From positions 62,001 to 126,000 of the forward strand of contig NZ_SDWV01000002.1 in NCBI RefSeq assembly GCF_004137345.1: a stretch of DNA of 64,000 nt, in the 5' to 3' direction. Below, in pieces: positions 10,482 to 19,668 of the stretch. This DNA comes from Nocardioides zhouii (GTDB lineage Bacteria; Actinomycetota; Actinomycetes; Propionibacteriales; Nocardioidaceae). The number at the start of each line of letters is the position of its first letter. Positions within the stretch are counted from its first letter, which is position 1. The notes beneath the pieces are model-generated. The model was given only the letters and a program-made list of their open reading frames with translations. It was not told the origin of the DNA and did not search any database. Both the position numbers and the translations under genes were made by a program.

Positions 10482-10517
10482 GTTGCGTATCGCAGACTGC
10501 GTTCCGTCGAGCGCAAC
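10482..10517. promoter_or_regulatory. Degenerate tandem IclR-type operator in the iclR-purU divergent promoter
   Basis: Two 17-bp windows 19 bp apart: GTTGCGTATCGCAGACT (10482-10498; left half conserved, right arm degenerate) and GTTCCGTCGAGCGCAAC (10501-10517; one arm mismatch). The left half GTTGCGTAT is identical to that of the site at 1976. Its position between divergent iclR and purU fits autoregulation plus control of purU-fhs. Confidence 0.6.
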
Positions 10518-10561
10518 AGCATCGGACCCCACCACGCTCCCCCCACGCTCCAGGAGACACC

Positions 10562-11434
10562 ATGCCCGCGGGCCAAGACGTTGCCGAGTACGTCCTCATC
10601 CTCTCGTGCCCGGACCGCCCCGGCATCGTCCACGCCGTCTCCGGCTTCCTCGTCGAGCACGGCGCCAACATCGTGGAGAGCCAGCAGTTCGGCGACCGCC
10701 TGACCGACCGGTTCTTCATGCGGATCGCCTTCGTCGCCGACGCGTCCACGGGTGCCGACCACCTGCGGGCCGAGTTCGCAGGCGTGGCCGAGCGGTTCGG
10801 GATGGAGTTCGAGCTGTGGGCGGCCGCCGCGCCCTACCGCACGCTGATCATGGTCTCCAAGCACCTGCACTGCCTCAACGACCTGCTCTTCCGCGCCAGC
10901 ACCGGCGCACTCCAGATCGAGATCCCGGCCGTGGTGTCCAACCACCCCGACGCCGGCGCGCTCGCGCGGTCGTACGGCATCGACTTCCACCACGTCCCGG
11001 TCACGCCCGACGCTCATTCCAAGGCCGACGCGGAGAAGCGGCTGCTCGAGCTCGTCGACGAGACCGGCTCCCACCTCGTCGTCCTGGCCCGCTACATGCA
11101 GGTGCTGTCCGACGACCTGTGCCGCCAGCTGTCGGGGCGCGCGATCAACATCCACCACTCGTTCCTGCCGAGCTTCAAGGGCGCCCGGCCCTACCACCAG
11201 GCGTTCGATCGGGGCGTGAAGCTGGTGGGCGCGACCGCGCACTACGTGACCGGCGACCTCGACGAGGGCCCGATCATCGAGCAGGACGTGCTGCGCGTGG
11301 ACCACGGCTACGACCAGGACCAGCTCGTCTCGGCAGGCCGCGACGTGGAGGCGCAGGTGCTCTCGCGAGCGGTGCGCTGGCACGCCCAGTCGCGGGTGCT
11401 GCTCAACGGGGACCGCACCGTCGTCTTCCGCTGA
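10562..11434 (+). CDS. purU: Formyltetrahydrofolate deformylase
   Basis: Hydrolyses 10-formyl-THF to formate and THF, 290 aa. An N-terminal ACT domain ([20 protein letters not shown], about 10-90) precedes a formyltransferase-like catalytic domain. The catalytic elements are visible: [16 protein letters not shown] and [19 protein letters not shown], with the conserved Asn, His and Asp. The ATG at 10562 follows CAGGAGACACC. It is followed by fhs after 32 bp, with AGGAGG before fhs, so the two form an operon. In this context its job is probably to drain C1 units and regenerate THF while methyl groups are stripped from betaine, rather than to feed purine synthesis. Confidence 0.93.
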   Translation: MPAGQDVAEYVLILSCPDRPGIVHAVSGFLVEHGANIVESQQFGDRLTDRFFMRIAFVADASTGADHLRAEFAGVAERFGMEFELWAAAAPYRTLIMVSKHLHCLNDLLFRASTGALQIEIPAVVSNHPDAGALARSYGIDFHHVPVTPDAHSKADAEKRLLELVDETGSHLVVLARYMQVLSDDLCRQLSGRAINIHHSFLPSFKGARPYHQAFDRGVKLVGATAHYVTGDLDEGPIIEQDVLRVDHGYDQDQLVSAGRDVEAQVLSRAVRWHAQSRVLLNGDRTVVFR

Positions 11435-11466
11435 GGAGACGACACCACCACAGGAGGAACCAGGGC

Positions 11467-13146
11467 ATGCAGTCCGACATCGAGATCGCCAACGCCGCCG
11501 TCCTGCGCCCGATCCGGGAGATCGCGCAGGAGACGCTCGGGATCGGCGAGGAGCACCTGGTCCCGTACGGCCACTACAAGGCCAAGGTCGACATCGGCTA
11601 CCTGAACTCCCTGACGGACCGACCGCTCGGCAAGCTCGTGCTGGTGACGGCGCTGTCCCCGACGCCGCCCGGCGAGGGCAAGACGACCACGACCGTCGGC
11701 CTCACCGACGCGCTCCACGGGATGGGCCACCGCACCGTGGCGTGCCTGCGCGAGCCCTCGATGGGCCCTGTGTTCGGCATGAAGGGCGGCGCGGCCGGCG
11801 GCGGCTGGAGCCAGGTCGTGCCGATGACCGACATCAACCTGCACTTCACCGGCGACTTCGCCGCGATCGCGGCGGCCAACAACCTGCTCGCCGCGCTGAT
11901 CGACAACCACGTCCACCACGGCAACGAGCTCGACATCGACGTACGCAGCGTGACGTGGAAGCGCGTGATCGACATGAACGACCGGGCGCTGCGCGAGGTC
12001 ACCGTCGCCCTCGGCGGGCACGCCAACGGCTTCCCGCGCTCCGACGGCTTCGACATCGTCGTGGCGTCCGAGCTGATGGCGATCTTCTGCCTGACCGAGT
12101 CGTGGGCCGACCTCAAGAAGCGCATCGGCGACATCGTCGTCGCCTACGACCGGTCGACCCAGCCGGTCACCGCGCGTGACCTCAACGCGCACGGCGCGAT
12201 GGCCGCTCTGCTGCGCGACGCGCTCGCCCCCAACCTCGTGCAGACCCTGGAGGGTGCGCCGGCCTTCGTGCACGGCGGTCCGTTCGCCAACATCGCCCAC
12301 GGCTGCAGCTCGGTGATGGCGACCCGCGCCGGGCTCCGGCTCGCCGACATCGTCGTCACCGAGGCCGGTTTCGGTGCCGACCTGGGCGCCGAGAAGTTCG
12401 TCGACATCAAGTGCCGCAAGTCCGGGCTGCGACCCGACGTCGCCGTCGTCGTCGCGACCGTACGCGCCCTGAAGTACCACGGCGGCGTGGCCCTCGCCGA
12501 CCTCGGCACCGAGGACGTCGCGGCGGTCGAGGCCGGCATGGTGAACCTGCGCCGGCACCTCGACAACGTGCGCAACGTCTACGGCATCCCGTGCGTCGTC
12601 GCGGTCAACCGCTTCCCGACCGACACCGAGGCGGAGGTGGCGCGCGTGGTCGAGCTCGTGGCGGACGCGGGCGTGCAGGCCTTCCCGGCCACCCACTTCG
12701 CCGACGGCGGCAACGGCGCGAAGGACCTCGCCGAGGGAGTGCTGGCCTCGCTGGCGCAGCCCTCACCCCACGAGTTCTCCTTCACGTACGACGACGACGC
12801 CTCGCTGACCGAGAAGGTCGAGGCCATCGCCACCCGGCTCTACGGCGCCGGCATCGTGACGTGGGACGCGAAGGCCCGCCGCCGCCTGCTGCGGATCGAG
12901 CGCGACGGCTACTCCGGCCTGCCGGTCTGCGTCGCCAAGACGCAGTACTCGTTCTCGACCGACCCCACGTCGCTCGGTGCACCGTCGGGCCACGAGCTGC
13001 ACGTCCGGGAGGTACGCCTCTCGGCCGGCGCCGGGTTCGTGGTCGTGGTCTGCGGCGACATGATGACCATGCCCGGCCTCCCCCGCGACCCGTCGGCGGC
13101 CCGCATCGACCTGGCCGACGACGGCACGATCCTCGGGCTCAGCTGA
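11467..13146 (+). CDS. fhs: Formate-tetrahydrofolate ligase
   Basis: Reversible ATP-dependent formylation of THF, 559 aa, the family's normal length. The P-loop is [14 protein letters not shown] near residue 67. Further family motifs are [45 protein letters not shown] and GEMMTMPGL-like [16 protein letters not shown] at the C-terminus. Run in reverse, the enzyme makes ATP and formate from 10-formyl-THF, ADP and phosphate, which suits methyl-group oxidation. In the forward direction it would recycle formate made by purU. The stop codon lies inside a strong dyad that acts as a terminator facing mttB. Confidence 0.96.
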   Translation: MQSDIEIANAAVLRPIREIAQETLGIGEEHLVPYGHYKAKVDIGYLNSLTDRPLGKLVLVTALSPTPPGEGKTTTTVGLTDALHGMGHRTVACLREPSMGPVFGMKGGAAGGGWSQVVPMTDINLHFTGDFAAIAAANNLLAALIDNHVHHGNELDIDVRSVTWKRVIDMNDRALREVTVALGGHANGFPRSDGFDIVVASELMAIFCLTESWADLKKRIGDIVVAYDRSTQPVTARDLNAHGAMAALLRDALAPNLVQTLEGAPAFVHGGPFANIAHGCSSVMATRAGLRLADIVVTEAGFGADLGAEKFVDIKCRKSGLRPDVAVVVATVRALKYHGGVALADLGTEDVAAVEAGMVNLRRHLDNVRNVYGIPCVVAVNRFPTDTEAEVARVVELVADAGVQAFPATHFADGGNGAKDLAEGVLASLAQPSPHEFSFTYDDDASLTEKVEAIATRLYGAGIVTWDAKARRRLLRIERDGYSGLPVCVAKTQYSFSTDPTSLGAPSGHELHVREVRLSAGAGFVVVVCGDMMTMPGLPRDPSAARIDLADDGTILGLS

Positions 13147-13155
13147 GCCCGAGGA
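13130..13155. terminator. Bidirectional terminator between convergent fhs and mttB
   Basis: Perfect inverted repeat: CCTCGGGCTCAG (13131-13142) and CTGAGCCCGAGG (13143-13154), extended one base pair each side. It folds as a stem of about 11 bp with an AGCT loop. It contains the last codons and stop of fhs, and ends 10 bp before the mttB stop. Confidence 0.7.
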
Positions 13156-13164
13156 CGGACCGGC

Positions 13165-14604
13165 TCAGTCGCCGAGCTCGGCGCGACGCCGGATGACGTA
13201 GTCCTCGAGCTCCTCGCGGATCGCGTCGTCGATCGCCGGCTGCTCGTACTCCGCCAGGGTCTTCTGGTAGGCCACGGTGGCGCGGTCGTTGGCGTCGTTG
13301 CCGCCGTTGCGCATCCACCGCTCGTAGTTCTCCGAGGAGGAGAGCAGCGGTCGGTAGAAGCAGGTACGGAAGCGCTCCATGGTGTGCGCCGCACCCAGGA
13401 AGTGGCCGCCGTGGCCGACCTCCTGGTGGGCGTCGAAGGCCATCGAGGCCTCGTCGATCTCCAGCGGCGTGAACTCGTGGCGGAGCATCTGGAGCAGCTC
13501 GATGTCGACGATGAACTTCTCGTAGCCGGCGACCAGGCCGCCCTCGAGCCAGCCCGCCGAGTGCATCACCCAGTTGGCGCCGGCCAGGAAGGTCGGCATC
13601 AGCGTCATCAGCGCCTCGTAGCCCGCCTGCGCGTCGGCCACCTGCGACGACGTCAGGCCTCCACCGGTGCGGAAGGGCAGCCCGAAGTGCCGGGCGATCT
13701 GGCCGGTGCAGAGCAGGCCGATGCCGGACTCGGGCGTGCCGAACGTCGGCGAGCCGGACTGCATGTCGATGTTGGAGAGGAACGACCCGAAGATCACCGG
13801 GGTGCCGGGGCGGATCAGCTGGGACAGCGCGATGCCCGACAACGCCTCGACGATCTGCTGGACCAGCGCCGCGGGGATGGTCACCGGCGACATCGCGCCC
13901 ATCAGGATGAACGGCGTGAGGACGACGGGCTGCCCGGCGCCCGAGTACTCGAACTGGGCCTCCAGCATCCGGTCGTCCCAGCGCAGCGGCGAGTTGCAGT
14001 TGATGAGCGAGATCGTCGCCGGGGTCTGCTCGATCGCCTCGCGGGAGCCGAAGAGGATCGAGGACATCGCGATCGTGTCGGCGGCGTTGACGCCGGACAC
14101 CACGTTGCCCATGTAGATCTTGTCGGTCAGCGTCTGCAGCGCGTACGTCATGTCGAGGTGCCGGCTGTCGAGCGGGGTGTCGTTGGGCTCGCAGATGACG
14201 CCGCCGGCCGAGTCGAGCGCCGAGAACGACTGGGCCAGCTTGGTGAAGTTGCGGAAGTCGTCCATCGTCGCGTCGCGGCGTACGTCGCCCTGCCGCACGA
14301 ACGGCGGTCCGTAGACCGCGCCGAAGGCCATCGAGTCGCCGCCGATGTGGATGTTGTTCGCGGGGTTGCGGGCCTGCACGTCGAACTCGCGCGGCGCCTT
14401 CGCCACCTGCTCCAGCACGAAGTCGGGGTCCAGGAAGACCGTGTTGCCCTCCACCCGCTGGCCCGCCTTGCGGAACAGCTCGAGGGCACGGTCGTCCATG
14501 AACTCGACGCCGATCTCGGTCATCAGTCGCCGCCAGCCCTTGTCCAGGGTGGCCATGGCGTCCTCGGACAGCACCTCGTAGCGCGGCATCGTGTTGCGGA
14601 ACAC
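13165..14604 (-). CDS. mttB: MttB-family (non-pyrrolysine) methylamine:corrinoid methyltransferase, probably for glycine betaine
   Basis: Expected to transfer a methyl group from a quaternary amine to the Co(I) corrinoid protein encoded divergently. 479 aa from GTG at 14604, chosen because CAGGAGGACCC precedes it at ideal spacing and the length fits the family (about 480-495). The frame is open upstream but crosses the operator dyads. Trimethylamine methyltransferase landmarks include VRQGDVRRDATMDDFRNFTK, SGVNAADTIAMSSILFGSRE and EFTPLEIDEASMAFDAHQEV. There is no in-frame amber codon, so it belongs to the pyrrolysine-free branch that includes the glycine betaine methyltransferase MtgB. Choline oxidation, betaine uptake and dimethylglycine dehydrogenase in the same locus make glycine betaine the likeliest substrate. 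Proline betaine, carnitine and gamma-butyrobetaine are known substrates of relatives. Confidence 0.85.
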   Translation of the reverse strand: MFRNTMPRYEVLSEDAMATLDKGWRRLMTEIGVEFMDDRALELFRKAGQRVEGNTVFLDPDFVLEQVAKAPREFDVQARNPANNIHIGGDSMAFGAVYGPPFVRQGDVRRDATMDDFRNFTKLAQSFSALDSAGGVICEPNDTPLDSRHLDMTYALQTLTDKIYMGNVVSGVNAADTIAMSSILFGSREAIEQTPATISLINCNSPLRWDDRMLEAQFEYSGAGQPVVLTPFILMGAMSPVTIPAALVQQIVEALSGIALSQLIRPGTPVIFGSFLSNIDMQSGSPTFGTPESGIGLLCTGQIARHFGLPFRTGGGLTSSQVADAQAGYEALMTLMPTFLAGANWVMHSAGWLEGGLVAGYEKFIVDIELLQMLRHEFTPLEIDEASMAFDAHQEVGHGGHFLGAAHTMERFRTCFYRPLLSSSENYERWMRNGGNDANDRATVAYQKTLAEYEQPAIDDAIREELEDYVIRRRAELGD

Positions 14605-14674
14605 GGGTCCTCCTGTGGGACGAACGGGGGGTGGCGGGTCTTGACCTCGACTCATGACGGCTCTTAGCCTCATG

Positions 14675-14704
14675 ATGTGGAACACGGTTCCACATGATGG
14701 AACC
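14675..14704. promoter_or_regulatory. Overlapping dyads between mttB and the second iclR
   Basis: Two perfect inverted repeats overlap in the 137-bp divergent region. ATGTGGAA (14675-14682) and TTCCACAT (14688-14695) are separated by 5 bp. GGTTCCA (14686-14692) and TGGAACC (14698-14704) are also separated by 5 bp. TGGAA/TTCCA arms resemble classical IclR operators, so the adjacent regulator at 14742 probably binds here and controls mttB and its own operon together. The sequence differs from the GTTGC/GCAAC dyads of the other promoters. Confidence 0.7.
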
Positions 14705-14741
14705 TGTGGGAACCCCTCCGGCGCAAACGAAGGAGCTGTCC

Positions 14742-15535
14742 GTGAGCGAGGCCGCTACCGGCACGCGAGCGCTGGACCGCGCCACCGACCTGGTGGCCAC
14801 GGTGGTCCACGCCGACGAGCCGATGTCGTTCGCCGACCTCCAGGACGCCAGCGGCCTGGCGAAGTCGACAACGTCCCGCCTGCTCACCGCCCTCGAGCGC
14901 TCAGGCCTGGTGGAGCGCGACCCGGCGGGGTCCTACGTCGCCGGCCGTTTGTTCTGGCTGTACGCCGCGCGGCACGACCCGTGGGAGGAGCTGGTCCGGC
15001 TCGCCCGCCCGGTCATGGAGCGCACCGGCGCCGGCACCGGCGAGACCGTCCACCTCAGCGTCACCCGGGGCGAGCGCGTCGTGCAGGTCGCCCAGGTCGA
15101 CTCCACCTACCTCCTCGGCACCCGCGACTGGACCGAGGTCGACGTACCCGTCCACTGCTCCGCGCTGGGCAAGGTCTTCCTCGCCTGGCACGCGCTCGAC
15201 ATACCCGCGGGCGAGCTCGAGCGGCCCACCCCGGCGACGATCGCCGACCCCGCCGAGTTGCGCCGCGACGGCGTACGCAGCCGTGACCGGGGCTGGGCAC
15301 TCACGTGCGACGAGCTCGAGATCGGGCTCACCGGCATCGCCGTCCCCGTCTTCGGCATCCACGGCGACGTCGTCGCCTCCCTCGGGGTCTCGGGACCCAC
15401 CCCCCGGCTGGAGGGGCGGCTCGACGAGCTCGGCCACCACCTGCTGGACCAGTCCACCGCGCTGTCGACACTGCTGCGCGGCCCTGCTCACACCGACCCT
15501 GCCCGCCGAACCGCTCGTACCCAGGAGGTGGTCGC

Positions 15536-15539
<4 letters not shown>
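14742..15539 (+). CDS. IclR-family transcriptional regulator of the corrinoid methyltransferase module
   Basis: 265-aa regulator, first gene of the corrinoid operon and divergent from mttB. GTG at 14742 is preferred because AAGGAG lies 7 nt upstream. An in-frame ATG at 14694 would begin inside the operator dyads and is unlikely. The winged helix-turn-helix is at about residues 25-65 (FADLQDASGLAKSTTSRLL), followed by the IclR effector domain (VHCSALGKVFLAWHA, then LTCDELEIGLTGIAVPVFG). Its stop overlaps the corrinoid protein start (ATGA). It shares the domain layout of the regulator at 9628 but has a different putative operator, so the two presumably read different signals. Confidence 0.9.
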
Positions 15540-16200
<661 letters not shown>

Positions 16201-16201
<1 letters not shown>

Positions 16202-17085
16202 TGGCGGCCGAGCCCCTCCGGACCGTCCTCCGCTCGGCCACCCGCGAGCACGTCATCGGCCACGAGAACCGCTTCACCCTCATCGGCGAGCGGATCAACC
16301 CCACCGGCCGCCGCATCTTCCAGGAGCAGCTGCGCGCGGGCGACTTCTCCGCCATCGAACGCGACGTCAAGGCGCAGGTCGAGGGCGGCGCCGACGTGCT
16401 CGACATCAACATGGGCGTCCCGTTGACCGACGAGCCCGAGCTGCTGGCCAAGGCCGTGCAGATGGTCCAGGAGCTCTGCGACCTCCCGATCTGCATCGAC
16501 TCCTCGGTCGTCGAGGCGCTCGAGGCGGGGCTCGCGGTCTACCAGGGCCGCGCGCTGGTCAACTCGATCACCGCCGAGGACGACCGCATGGCGGCGATCC
16601 TCCCGCTGGTCAAGAAGTACGACGCCGCGATCATCGCGCTCCCCAACGACCACGACGAGATCCCGATGGAGGCCGACAAGCGCGTCGACCTCACCGCCAA
16701 GATCATCCGCGTGGCCACCGAGGAGTACGGCATCGCCCAGGCCGACATCGTCATCGACCCGCTGGCCATGCCCATCGGCGCCGACGCGGGCACCACCCTG
16801 GTGACCTTCGAGGTGATGCGACGGATCCGCGACGAGTTCGGGGTCAACATGACCTGTGGCGCCTCCAACGTCTCGTTCGGCATGCCGGGTCGGCACACCC
16901 TCAACGGCACCTGGCTGCCCATGGCCATGACCTCCGGCCTGACCAGCGCGATCATGGACGCCCGGACGCCCCACGTCGTCGAGGCAGTCAAGGCCGCCGA
17001 CCTGTTCCTGGGCCACGACGACTGGGGCTCGGCCTGGATCGCGGCCCACCGCGCCAAGCTGGCAGCGGAGGCGGCCTCAGCGTGA
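16201..17085 (+). CDS. Pterin-binding methyltransferase (methylcorrinoid protein:tetrahydrofolate methyltransferase)
   Basis: Expected to move the methyl group from the methyl-corrinoid protein to THF, giving 5-methyl-THF. 294 aa, a single dihydropteroate synthase-like TIM barrel as in MtgA, AcsE and the MetH pterin domain. Visible family elements are FTLIGERINPTGR (26-38), DVLDINMG, CIDSS, LVNSIT, DIVIDPLAMPIG and CGASNVSFGMPGR, which line the pterin pocket. The start codon shares its A with the preceding stop, and GTGA links it to the reactivator gene. It has no B12 or homocysteine domain, so it is not a methionine synthase. Confidence 0.93.
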
Positions 17086-19073
17086 GCGACACGCCCGAGG
17101 GGCCGGAGGGGCCGGACTTCTCGCTCGCCGACGTGGCCCGCGAGGGCCTCATGGAGAGGCCGGGGGTCGACGCCCCCTCGCACGACGGCACCGGGCGCGT
17201 GGACCTCACCTTCACCATCCACGGCAAGGCGGAGGACGGGGCCGTGCTCCCGCCGACGCAGCGCGGCGTACGCGTGCCGCCCGGCGTGACGGTCTTCGAC
17301 GCCGCGTCGTGGAACGGCATCGCGATCGACTCGACCTGCGGCGGCCACGGCACCTGCCACAAGTGCAAGATCCAGGTCACCACCGACGTCGAGGTGCCGG
17401 TGACGCGGCACGACACCCGCACCTTCACCCCGGCCCAGCTCGCGGAGGGCTGGCGGCTGGGCTGCCTCGTCCACGCGACGCGCGACCTCGCCGTCGAGGT
17501 GCCCTCGCTGACCACGCGGCCCAAGGCCGCCACCGTGGGCATCGGCCGGCAGGTGATCCTGCGACCGGCACTGCAGAAGCGCTACGTCGAGCTGGCCGAG
17601 GCCACCCTCGCCGACCAGCGCACCGACCTGGTCCGCCTCACCGACGCCATCGACGACCTCGAGCTGACCGCCGACCTGCACGTCCTCCGGCGCCTCTCGA
17701 CCGTCCTGCGCCAGGCCGACTTCAAGGTCACGGCCGTGGTCCTCGATGAGGCGTTGATCGACATCGAGGCGGGTGACACCACCGCGGCGCGCTACGCCAT
17801 CGCCTTCGACCTCGGCACCACGACAGTCGTCGGCACCCTCCTCGACGTCGGCACCGGGACGCCGATGGCGGTCGCGTCGATGCTCAACGCCCAGCAGCCG
17901 TTCGGCGGAGACGTCATCACCCGGATCAGCGCCACGATGATGGACCCCGAGGCCCTCGGCCGGCTGCAGCGGGCTGCTGCCACCACGTTGTCCGACCTCG
18001 CCCGCGAGGTGTGCCGCGAGGCGGGCGTGGACCCCCAGCAGGTCTACGAGGTCGCCGTCGCCGGCAACGCCACGATGACCGCCCTGGTCCTCGGCATTGA
18101 CCCCGAGCCGCTCGGGGTGGCCCCGTTCGTGATGTCGTCCGCCCAGCCGCCCTCGGTGCTCGCCTCGGAGATCGGGCTCAGCCTGCACCCGCGCGCGCGG
18201 GCGTTCTTCTTCCCCGCCCTCGGCGCGTACGTCGGCGGCGACATCGTGGCCGGCATGCTCGCCACCGGCATGGACCGCGACAAGCGGACCCGGCTGTTCA
18301 TCGACGTCGGCACCAACTGCGAGATCGTCCTCAGCGACGGCGAGACCATCCTCTCCACGGCCGCTCCCGCCGGCCCGGCCTTCGAGGGCGGGGCGATCCG
18401 CTGCGGCATGCGCGCCGCCGACGGCGCCATCGAGGTGATCAAGGTCGATCCCCACGCCGAGGGCGACGACCCCCCTGTCACCCTCGGGGTCATCGGCGAC
18501 GTCGAGCCGATGGGCCTCTGCGGCTCCGGGCTCGTGGACGCCGTCGCCGAGCTCGTCCGGGTCGGGCTCCTCGACAGCACGGGTCGACTGGTCACCGACG
18601 AGGCGGCCAAGGAGATCGCCCCGGCCCTCGCGGACCGCCTGGCCCGCATCGGTGAGGAGCGGGTCTTCATCCTGCACCGCCCCACACCGGACGCCGACAC
18701 GGTGGAGTGCGTCTACCTGTCGCAGCGCGACGTGCGCGAGCTCCAGTTCGCCAAGGCTGCCATCTCCACCGGCTGGTCGCTCCTGCTCGAGGAGCTCGGC
18801 CTCGAGCACCGCGACGTGCAGCAGGTCCTGCTCGCCGGGTCCTTCGGCAGCTACCTCTCCCCCGCGTCCGCGGTCCGCATCGGCCTGGTGCCCCAGCTCC
18901 CGGTGCTGCGCATCGTGGCCGCGGGCAACGTCGCCGGTGAAGGGGCGAAGATGGCCCTGCTCTCGGTGCGCGAGCGCGCCGGTGCGCTGGCGCTGCTCGA
19001 GGAGGTGACCTATGTCGAGCTCTCGGACCGCCCCGACTTCAACGACGCCTTCGTCGAGCAGCTCTCGTTCTGA
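17082..19073 (+). CDS. Reductive activator of corrinoid protein (RACo-type, DUF4445, [2Fe-2S])
   Basis: Restores accidentally oxidised Co(II) corrinoid to Co(I), with ATP hydrolysis and electrons through an iron-sulfur cluster. 663 aa. The N-terminal ferredoxin-like domain has cluster ligands at about Cys86, Cys92, Cys95 and Cys128 (STCGGHGTCHKCKIQV, then RLGCLVH). A linker and middle domain follow. The C-terminal ASKHA-type ATPase has AFDLGTTTVVGTLLDVGTG, LFIDVGTNCEIVL and LAGSFGSYL. GTG at 17082 overlaps the upstream stop. Single-electron oxidation is a hazard for such systems in an aerobic organism, which explains the gene's place in the operon. The electron donor is not encoded here. Confidence 0.93.
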   Translation: MSDTPEGPEGPDFSLADVAREGLMERPGVDAPSHDGTGRVDLTFTIHGKAEDGAVLPPTQRGVRVPPGVTVFDAASWNGIAIDSTCGGHGTCHKCKIQVTTDVEVPVTRHDTRTFTPAQLAEGWRLGCLVHATRDLAVEVPSLTTRPKAATVGIGRQVILRPALQKRYVELAEATLADQRTDLVRLTDAIDDLELTADLHVLRRLSTVLRQADFKVTAVVLDEALIDIEAGDTTAARYAIAFDLGTTTVVGTLLDVGTGTPMAVASMLNAQQPFGGDVITRISATMMDPEALGRLQRAAATTLSDLAREVCREAGVDPQQVYEVAVAGNATMTALVLGIDPEPLGVAPFVMSSAQPPSVLASEIGLSLHPRARAFFFPALGAYVGGDIVAGMLATGMDRDKRTRLFIDVGTNCEIVLSDGETILSTAAPAGPAFEGGAIRCGMRAADGAIEVIKVDPHAEGDDPPVTLGVIGDVEPMGLCGSGLVDAVAELVRVGLLDSTGRLVTDEAAKEIAPALADRLARIGEERVFILHRPTPDADTVECVYLSQRDVRELQFAKAAISTGWSLLLEELGLEHRDVQQVLLAGSFGSYLSPASAVRIGLVPQLPVLRIVAAGNVAGEGAKMALLSVRERAGALALLEEVTYVELSDRPDFNDAFVEQLSF

Positions 19074-19668
19074 TCGCTCCGGACGGGTCGCCCTGATCGC
19101 CTGCGGCGCGATCGCCCAGCCCGCGGCCGCGGTCGTCGAGCGCCGCGCCTGGCCCGTCGACGTACACCCGCTCCCACCGCTGCTGCACAACCACCCCGAG
19201 CGGATCGCCGCCGAGGTGCGCGCCCTGGCCGAGCAGCTCGGCGAGTCGTACGACCGGGTCGTCATCGGCTATGCCGACTGCGGGACGTACGGCGCCCTCG
19301 ACGAGGTGTGCCGCGAACTCGGGGTGGCGCGGCTGCCCGGACTGCACTGCTACGACCTGTACGCCGGCCCGTCCCGACTGGAGACGTTCTTCGACGAGCA
19401 GCCCGGCACCTACCTGCTGACCGACTTCCTGGTCCGGTCCTTCGCCCGCACGGTGCTGCAGGAGATGGGCCTCGACCGCTACCCCGAGCTCCGCGACACC
19501 TACTTCGGCAACTACACGCGCGTCGTGTGGCTGGCCCAGGACCCCGACGAGGAGCTGCGCGCCCAGGCCGAGGCCGCGGCGGCGAGCATCGGCCTGCCCC
19601 TCACCGTGGTGGAGACCGGGGACCACGGGCTCGAGCAGGCCCTGGCCGACCTCGTCCTTGCCGTCTAG
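19012..19668 (+). CDS. DUF1638 family protein
   Basis: 218 aa, function unknown. Family-typical segments are VALIACGAIAQP near residue 26, VIGYADCGTYGALDEVC near 84 and YLLTDFLVRSF near 134. The conserved Asp-Cys-Gly and other Cys residues could bind a metal or cofactor. The ATG at 19012 lies within the reactivator gene (62-nt overlap) and has GAGGAGGTGACCT just upstream, a strong ribosome site. Members of this family are known to occur next to corrinoid methyltransferase genes, so a role in corrinoid or methyl transfer is inferred from neighbourhood only. The stop codon TAG overlaps the converging metF stop (CTAG). Confidence 0.75.
   Translation: MSSSRTAPTSTTPSSSSSRSDRSGRVALIACGAIAQPAAAVVERRAWPVDVHPLPPLLHNHPERIAAEVRALAEQLGESYDRVVIGYADCGTYGALDEVCRELGVARLPGLHCYDLYAGPSRLETFFDEQPGTYLLTDFLVRSFARTVLQEMGLDRYPELRDTYFGNYTRVVWLAQDPDEELRAQAEAAAASIGLPLTVVETGDHGLEQALADLVLAV

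Noticed and set aside
9226..13146. 1306-aa open frame ending with Fhs
   Set aside because: Only the last 559 codons encode Fhs. The rest lies antisense to betB and iclR or out of frame with purU.
13165..14604. Possible pyrrolysine (amber) codon in the MttB gene
   Set aside because: The frame is continuous without an internal TAG. This is the non-pyrrolysine branch, and no pyl genes are near.
14605..14741. Cobalamin riboswitch upstream of the corrinoid operon
   Set aside because: No B12-box-like sequence was seen. The region is short and filled by inverted repeats better explained as operators.
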